Of a stretch of DNA of 43,963 nucleotides, positions 39,528 to 43,963 are shown in pieces (position 1 is the stretch's first letter; each line of letters starts with the position of its first letter). The notes beneath the pieces were generated by a model, which was not told the DNA's origin, made no database searches, and saw only the letters and a program-made list of their open reading frames with translations. The DNA is from a bacterium. Lineage in GTDB: Bacteria; Spirochaetota; UBA4802; UBA5550. The DNA is taken from NCBI GenBank assembly GCA_024224995.1, contig JAAENB010000743.1, positions 1 through 43,963 of the forward strand. The letters are read 5' to 3'. The translations under genes and the position numbers were made by a program.

Positions 39528-40346
39528 TCATTTCGATGATAATTCATAATGCGATGCTATTATCGCGCTAAAGAGGCGAAAGGGGAGTATTTTCTTGAGA
39601 ATAACTGCCAGCCGCTGCGATGACATTCCCACTGTATACCGCAAACGGGGTGATTTGGCCGATATGATTTTGCTTATCAGCTTCGCTGCCTGCTCCGGTG
39701 ATGCTCCTGTTGTTTCATCCCGTTCAAAAAAACCCAGGGTTTTTTGAAAAGGCCCGGAATAATCACTCTTTTCAGTCGATTCTTTCGTGACTATCCTTCC
39801 GGCGGTAAACCCGGTTTGCATATCTCCCGGTTCCACCAGAACCACGTTCACGCCATATGGCTTTACTTCATAAGATAATGCTTCGGACATGCCTTCAATG
39901 GCGAATTTGGTCGCGCAGTAGATTCCCTGGAAAGGAGCGCTTAATAAGCCGCCTAATGAACTGATGTTGATTATTGTTCCTGTTCTCCTGTTCCGCATAT
40001 GGGGAAGAACTTCCCTGCTTACCCGCAATACCCCGAAAAAATTTGTATCGAACTGCTTTTGAGCCTCTTCCACTGAGGTATCTTCAATTGCTCCGGCAAT
40101 TCCCATGCCCGCGTTATTCACCAGTACATCAAGCGCCCCTTCTTTTTCAAGAACCGTATTTATGGCGGTCTGTACTGATGCGTCATCTGTTACATCCAGT
40201 GGGATCATGGTATACCCCTCTGCCGCTTTCGGATTTCTGCCTGTTCCGTATACAATATGCCCGCTCTTTGACAAATACTCCGCGCACACTTTCCCTATTC
40301 CCGATGATGCCCCGGTGATGAGTACTATTTTTGATTGTTTCTTCAT
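39528..40346 (-). CDS. Short-chain dehydrogenase/reductase (classical SDR)
   Basis: 272 aa from ATG 40346; the 23 upstream in-frame codons precede the Rossmann fold and are rejected, although neither start has a good ribosome-binding site. Cofactor motif TGASSGIG, the VNNAGMGIAG segment, catalytic Ser in INISSLGGLL and YCATK (Tyr-x-x-x-Lys), then PGDMQTGF. Arg in GTGRNP after the second beta strand suggests NADP(H). The C-terminal tail (ILKKILPFRLFSAIIA) is hydrophobic, as in SDRs acting on lipids or retinol-like compounds. The substrate cannot be told. Confidence 0.88.
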   Translation of the reverse strand: MKKQSKIVLITGASSGIGKVCAEYLSKSGHIVYGTGRNPKAAEGYTMIPLDVTDDASVQTAINTVLEKEGALDVLVNNAGMGIAGAIEDTSVEEAQKQFDTNFFGVLRVSREVLPHMRNRRTGTIINISSLGGLLSAPFQGIYCATKFAIEGMSEALSYEVKPYGVNVVLVEPGDMQTGFTAGRIVTKESTEKSDYSGPFQKTLGFFERDETTGASPEQAAKLISKIISAKSPRLRYTVGMSSQRLAVILKKILPFRLFSAIIASHYELSSK

Positions 40347-40468
40347 CCGGATTAAAGACCATAAATTATTCTTCCGGTCAAGCGTAAAATTATTGCCTGC
40401 TTTACGCCTGACCAATAGTATGGTGCCCGGCTTGATGGGGGGCGTCTTCGTATAAGGAATATCAACCC

Positions 40469-40586
40469 GGAATGTAAATTATGCCTGCCTGGAGTAATAC
40501 CTCTACAGAACGTTCGGAACTCGCTCCGCTCAGACAGCCTCACAACCTGTAGAGGCATCACTCCAGGCAGGCATAATTTACATTCC
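40469..40586 (-). repeat. Palindromic intergenic element, family 1, copy 4 (divergent)
   Basis: A 40-bp stem (40469-40508 with 40547-40586), the longest in the window, with two mismatches that both become G-U pairs on the minus-strand RNA. The 38-nt loop (CGGAACTCGCTCCGCTCAGA, then CAGCCTCACAAC) is a diverged family-1 loop. The stem sequence is unrelated to the other copies. Confidence 0.8.
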
Positions 40587-40645
40587 GAATTACGTTTTTC
40601 GGTATATTAAGACACGACCGACCCTGATAGCGGGGAAAAAATACG

Positions 40646-40792
40646 TCAGAAACTTGATAGTATTGCGAGCTGCATCTGGTCTGGAAGTATTGGCTCTTTG
40701 GGTTGTGAGGACTGTTTGAGCAACGCGAGTTCCGCAGCAATCCAAAGAGCCAATACTTCCAGACCCGCGCACAAGCAAAATTTAGTTTTTTG
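40646..40792 (+). repeat. Palindromic intergenic element, family 1, copy 5
   Basis: A 28-bp stem (40678-40705 with 40738-40765) containing one G-U pair, around a 32-nt loop TGAGGACTGTTTGAGCAACG...GTTCCGCAG. The left flank (CAGAAACTTGATAGTATTGC) and right flank (CGCGCACAAGCAAAATTTAG) match copy 1. It ends just before the PAP2 gene. Confidence 0.85.
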
Positions 40793-40803
40793 AGAGCATA
40801 TCT

Positions 40804-41352
40804 ATGTTTAGTGGAATAATTAACAAAATAAATAATGCTGATATCCAGGTTGTGAAAGCAGTCTCCGCGTTTGAAGCTCCTGTTTTGCTGAACCGGTTCA
40901 TGTCTGTTATTTCAATAAGCGCCCGGGGCGGGCTGTATCTTGCTGCTTCCGCTTTTCTTCTTATTTATGATCTTCACCAGGCTAAATATCTCATTCCGGC
41001 AGGTCTTATTGCTTTTGTTATTCTCCTGCTTATACAAAAACCGGTGAAAAACCTTTTTAAACGAAAGAGGCCCGGGGATATTATAAATGGGATCAAATAT
41101 AAAACAGAACCGCCTTCCCTGTACAGCTTTCCTTCGGGACACAGCGGAGCCGCCTTTATGATGGCTGCCGTATTCAGTTATTTTTACCCTGCCGGAACCC
41201 CCTTTTTTTATGTTTACGCCTCCCTTGCGGGATTTTCCCGGGTCTATGACTGTGTTCATTATCCTACTGATGTGTTGGCCGGAGCTGTTCTCGGGTTTCT
41301 CACGGGGCAGGTTGGGTTATTCGTGGTTTCGTTTTTGTTCCGGTCTTTTTAG
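40804..41352 (+). CDS. PAP2-family membrane lipid phosphatase
   Basis: 182 aa. The three PAP2 motifs are present: KNLFKRKRPGD (KxxxxxxRP), FPSGHSGA (PSGH) and SRVYDCVHYPTDV (SRxxxxxHxxxD). About five hydrophobic segments make it an integral membrane enzyme with an extracytoplasmic active site. Likely substrates are phosphatidic acid, phosphatidylglycerol phosphate or undecaprenyl pyrophosphate. The ribosome-binding site (GAGAG) is weak and lies immediately after the palindromic element, so the element may form part of the 5' leader. Confidence 0.9.
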   Translation: MFSGIINKINNADIQVVKAVSAFEAPVLLNRFMSVISISARGGLYLAASAFLLIYDLHQAKYLIPAGLIAFVILLLIQKPVKNLFKRKRPGDIINGIKYKTEPPSLYSFPSGHSGAAFMMAAVFSYFYPAGTPFFYVYASLAGFSRVYDCVHYPTDVLAGAVLGFLTGQVGLFVVSFLFRSF

Positions 41353-41463
41353 TATTTTTTAGCATTTCTTATAAAAAAAATGTCACTTTTCCCCGGGAAA
41401 CTACATTATATTAAAAAGCAGTTCTTGTACTGCTTAATTTTTATTAAATGGAGTTTTTAAGTA

Positions 41464-43194
41464 ATGAACAAGAAAAAAAATATGTCTTCTATCTTTTTTG
41501 TACAGGTTTTTATTAGTATTGTCTGTATAACTCTTACCGGTTGTGAATTATCCGGTGGGAATTCTCTTTCACCCGGCATTCCGAATACGAATTCTTTAAG
41601 CAGTAGTGATTTTGATTATTATGCCGGATGGAATATGGATGCTGTTTCTGCGCCGGAGGCGAGGGCTATTTCCAGCGGCTCTCCTGATGTGATTGTTGCT
41701 CTTGTCGATGATGGTGTTGATTTTACTCACCCTGCTATTAGCGCAAATTGTATTCCCGGGTATGATTTTGTTGATAATGACTCTGATCCGAGCAATGATA
41801 CCTATACGGGAACTTACCTGGCCGGGATTATTGCCGGCAATGGGCAGGTTCCGGGTGTTGCCCCGGAAGTAAAAATTCTTCCTGTTAAAATAAACCGGAA
41901 GGGGTTGCTGGAGAGAGATAAAGTCGCTGAGAGTATTGACTATGCTCTTTCTCGTAATGCTGATATTATTTTATGGACCGGGCATATGTACCTGGAACCG
42001 GGAGAAGATAAATACAATTTATTTAAAGCTGCCATAGAAAGAGCGCGGGCGGCCGGAGTTCTTGTCATTACCTGTGCGGGGAATGATGGGAGAGACCTTG
42101 ACTATCTTTATCCGGCCATTGGAAGATACCCGGCACAATTTACTTCCGACAATGTACTTACCGTTACTGCAACTAATGGGAATGATGATCTGGACAGTTT
42201 AGCAAATTATGGGGTAAATTCCGTAGATATTGGGGCACCCGGAGAGTTGATTTTTTCTTCTGCTTCACCAAATACCTATGAATTCCGCCGTTTTCATGCT
42301 ACTGCAGCTGCACATGTGGCCGGCGCGGCCGCCTTATTAAAATCTATTGAACCGGGAATCAGTTATCGAGCGATAAAAAATATTCTTTTACAATCGGTTG
42401 ATAAAATTGATTCTTTACCCGGTAAAATTCTCAGCGGCGGACGCTTAAATGTTTATAACGCACTACAACTGAGAAGAACTAACTACGGTTCTCCTATCCG
42501 GGTATACGATAATGCGTGCGAAAATATGGGGCAATTTTTTGATCCCCTCACGGGCGGCGTCTATACAGAGTCCCGGAAAGGCGGGTACACTTTTGTCAAT
42601 TTTACCCCCGTTGTTCATGGAACTTCACTGCTCGTTGGAACACACGGTAAGTCCAAAGGAGACTTTTGCCAGGCTCTTGTGCTGCCCTTTAATAATACGT
42701 ATAAACCCGATCTTTCCAGGGGGAGCTGCTCATTCTATGCCCGGGCTACGGGACAATGGAGAGGGAAGGGCGATGATACCTACGTCAGCAGTAATGTATA
42801 CTTTTACCTGACAGACTCCATTTACGTACGGGTCTACGGCCCTGCCAAATCCGATTACTGCTATATCTATTTTTACAGTAACGGTACTCTTGCCGCATCC
42901 AAAACCGTATCCAAACACGCGGTTTCGCATATTTTTATGCAATGGGATTTTACCGGGGGATTGGGAGATGGGAATCATGTCCGTTTTTATTTTAACGGCA
43001 GTCTTGCCGCTTCCTCGGCATCTGCTTCTCCCGGTACTGATTGGGCCCGGGTTAAACAGTTTTCCCAGTATTTCAGGCTCATATCCCGTTGCGACAACGG
43101 CGGTGATTACCGAACAAACGGTGTTTCCGCGGTAATTGACAGTATCCGCTTTTGGAGTGGTATTGCCGGTTTAAGCGATGTTAATGCTCCGTAA
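41464..43194 (+). CDS. Subtilisin-fold lipoprotein lacking catalytic His and Ser (pseudoprotease)
   Basis: 576 aa. Signal peptide with lipobox ITLTGC, so a surface or outer-membrane lipoprotein. Residues ~60-330 follow the subtilisin (S8) fold: Asp82 in ALVDDGVDFTHP, GYDFVDNDSDPSNDT, AGIIAGNGQVPGVAPEVKIL, oxyanion Asn in VITCAGNDGRD. The catalytic His of HGTHVAG is Thr115 (TGTYLAG), and the catalytic Ser of GTSMAAPHVAG is Ala279 (FHATAAAHVAG). Both changes are plain in the codons (ACG, GCT), in an otherwise intact frame. The C-terminal ~230 residues are beta-rich and resemble a LamG/concanavalin-like binding domain (GGVYTESRKGGYTFVNFTPV, HVRFYFNGSLAAS). A binding or structural role is more likely than proteolysis. 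Confidence 0.85.
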   Translation: MNKKKNMSSIFFVQVFISIVCITLTGCELSGGNSLSPGIPNTNSLSSSDFDYYAGWNMDAVSAPEARAISSGSPDVIVALVDDGVDFTHPAISANCIPGYDFVDNDSDPSNDTYTGTYLAGIIAGNGQVPGVAPEVKILPVKINRKGLLERDKVAESIDYALSRNADIILWTGHMYLEPGEDKYNLFKAAIERARAAGVLVITCAGNDGRDLDYLYPAIGRYPAQFTSDNVLTVTATNGNDDLDSLANYGVNSVDIGAPGELIFSSASPNTYEFRRFHATAAAHVAGAAALLKSIEPGISYRAIKNILLQSVDKIDSLPGKILSGGRLNVYNALQLRRTNYGSPIRVYDNACENMGQFFDPLTGGVYTESRKGGYTFVNFTPVVHGTSLLVGTHGKSKGDFCQALVLPFNNTYKPDLSRGSCSFYARATGQWRGKGDDTYVSSNVYFYLTDSIYVRVYGPAKSDYCYIYFYSNGTLAASKTVSKHAVSHIFMQWDFTGGLGDGNHVRFYFNGSLAASSASASPGTDWARVKQFSQYFRLISRCDNGGDYRTNGVSAVIDSIRFWSGIAGLSDVNAP

Positions 43195-43223
43195 AAAAAA
43201 GATCCCCGGCTCTCAGCCGGGGA
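43184..43223 (-). terminator. Intrinsic terminator of the ankyrin gene
   Basis: TCCCCGGCT (43203-43211) pairs with AGCCGGGGA (43215-43223). On the minus strand the hairpin is followed by TC and eight Us (complement of the A-run 43193-43200). The U-tract overlaps the stop codon of the convergent lipoprotein gene. On the plus strand the hairpin has no U-run. Confidence 0.8.
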
Positions 43224-43246
43224 CTCGCTCAATTCTTCATTCTGCT

Positions 43247-43963
43247 TTATTTTTTCGCTCCGTTAAGAAGAGCAATTATCGCTTTTTTATGCTCTTCAAT
43301 GGGAATGCGGTTTGCTTCGTCCATGGGAGTTCTTTTCCATGTCGATTTCACGTCAACAGAAGCGCCTTTTTCAAGGAGCAGTTTTACCATATGGGTCTTC
43401 CATTTTTCTATGGCATTAAACAATGGAGTCCGGCCTCTCTGGTCCGGAGCATTGACATTGGCTTTTTTATCCAGAAGGATCTTCGCTATTTCCAGGTTCC
43501 CTTTTGATGCCGCGTAATGAAGCGGGGTCATACGGGACTGCTCATGCTGCGCGGAAATGTTTACTCCCTTTTCTATTAAAAATTCCAGGGTTTTGATATC
43601 GCCCTTTTCAACACTGGCAAAGAGGAGCCGGGAACTCTGCACTGGCTTTAGTTTTGCTCCGTTGTTCATAAAAAGCTGCACTACTTCCGGCCGGTTCCTG
43701 TTCACGGCTACATCAAGCGGGGAGAGCGCTGTTTTGTCCGGAGTATTGAAGCTCAAGCCTTTATTTAAAAAGTACTCTGCCTGTTTAACCGCTCCTGATT
43801 CCGCGGCCTTGTGAAGCAGGGTCTCTTCTCGAACCCCGATCTTGATCTTGTAATCGGCTCCCTTTTCTATGAGGAATTCCGCGACTTCTATATGATTTTT
43901 TCCCACTGCTGTAGTAAGGAGATTGTTTAACAGCTCCGTATCTCCGGCTGACTCTTCGCTGCC
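43247..43963 (-). CDS. Ankyrin-repeat protein, partial (start beyond the window)
   Basis: At least 238 codons; the frame is open to the window edge, reading inward from the edge GSEESAGDTELLNNLLTTAV. About six ankyrin repeats of ~33 residues are visible (AEFLIEKGADYKI, ETLLHKAAESGAVKQAEYFL, LSPLDVAVNRNRPEVVQLFM, KTLEFLIEKGVNI, MTPLHYAASKGNLEIAKILL, RTPLFNAIEKWKTHMVKLLL), ending with a short C-cap. No catalytic domain is in the visible part. Ankyrin proteins mediate protein binding; the partner is unknown. Confidence 0.85.
   Translation of the reverse strand, partial: GSEESAGDTELLNNLLTTAVGKNHIEVAEFLIEKGADYKIKIGVREETLLHKAAESGAVKQAEYFLNKGLSFNTPDKTALSPLDVAVNRNRPEVVQLFMNNGAKLKPVQSSRLLFASVEKGDIKTLEFLIEKGVNISAQHEQSRMTPLHYAASKGNLEIAKILLDKKANVNAPDQRGRTPLFNAIEKWKTHMVKLLLEKGASVDVKSTWKRTPMDEANRIPIEEHKKAIIALLNGAKK

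Noticed and set aside
52..40792. CRISPR array
   Set aside because: The repeats are dispersed, palindromic and kilobases apart; there are no regular spacers and no cas genes.
41464..43194. Loss of the subtilisin active site through a frameshift or sequencing error
   Set aside because: The frame is continuous and the flanking motif residues are intact; the changes are single-residue substitutions at both sites.

Overview
The window looks like chromosomal DNA of a free-living or environmental bacterium. A spirochaete (Spirochaetota) is my best guess. The reasons are a eukaryotic-type Ser/Thr kinase fused to AAA, GAF and SpoIIE domains, a 7TM-SpoIIE phosphatase, a REC-PAS-HisKA_2 kinase, many lipoproteins and abundant fatty-acid activation genes. 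No rRNA or other phylogenetic marker is present, so the assignment is inference. I see no tRNA, rRNA or CRISPR array.

Layout. (1) 290-5777 is a tight operon. A two-gene flavoprotein unit (Fe-S flavoprotein plus flavodoxin-fold reductase) is present twice in tandem and is followed by a 999-aa glycyl radical enzyme of the GCVE (eliminase) class with an N-terminal SCP2-like domain. (2) 5801-7925 is a cobalamin-controlled peptide system: promoter, cobalamin riboswitch, intrinsic terminator, a 34-codon precursor peptide gene and a radical SAM/SPASM maturase. High B12 should switch it off. (3) 8307-11424 is a leucine-rich-repeat locus broken by a degenerate ISL3-type insertion sequence (8472-10092) that carries its own small divergent gene. 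(4) 11508-21268 is a lipid block: two long-chain acyl-CoA synthetases, two acyl-CoA dehydrogenases of different catalytic-base type, a FabK/nitronate-monooxygenase-like flavoprotein, and a secreted orphan protein. (5) 21420-34646 is a signalling block: a tail-collar-like lipoprotein behind a perfect 27-bp palindrome, a 1738-aa kinase/ATPase/GAF/phosphatase, two histidine kinases, a secreted YD/RHS-like protein and a degenerate HD-GYP-like protein. (6) 35106-43963 holds a Tat-exported metallophosphoesterase with a CFI-box C-terminus, the 7TM-SpoIIE phosphatase, a DUF2569-like membrane protein, an SDR dehydrogenase, a PAP2 phosphatase, a subtilisin-fold lipoprotein that has lost its catalytic His and Ser, and an ankyrin protein cut by the window edge.

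Intergenic spaces hold two families of large palindromic elements: five copies of family 1 and three of family 2. Within each family the loop and outer flanks are conserved, while the 21-40 bp stems differ between copies yet remain self-complementary. Together with the B12-regulated peptide system, the SCP2-glycyl radical enzyme fusion and the pseudo-subtilisin, these are the observations most worth following up.
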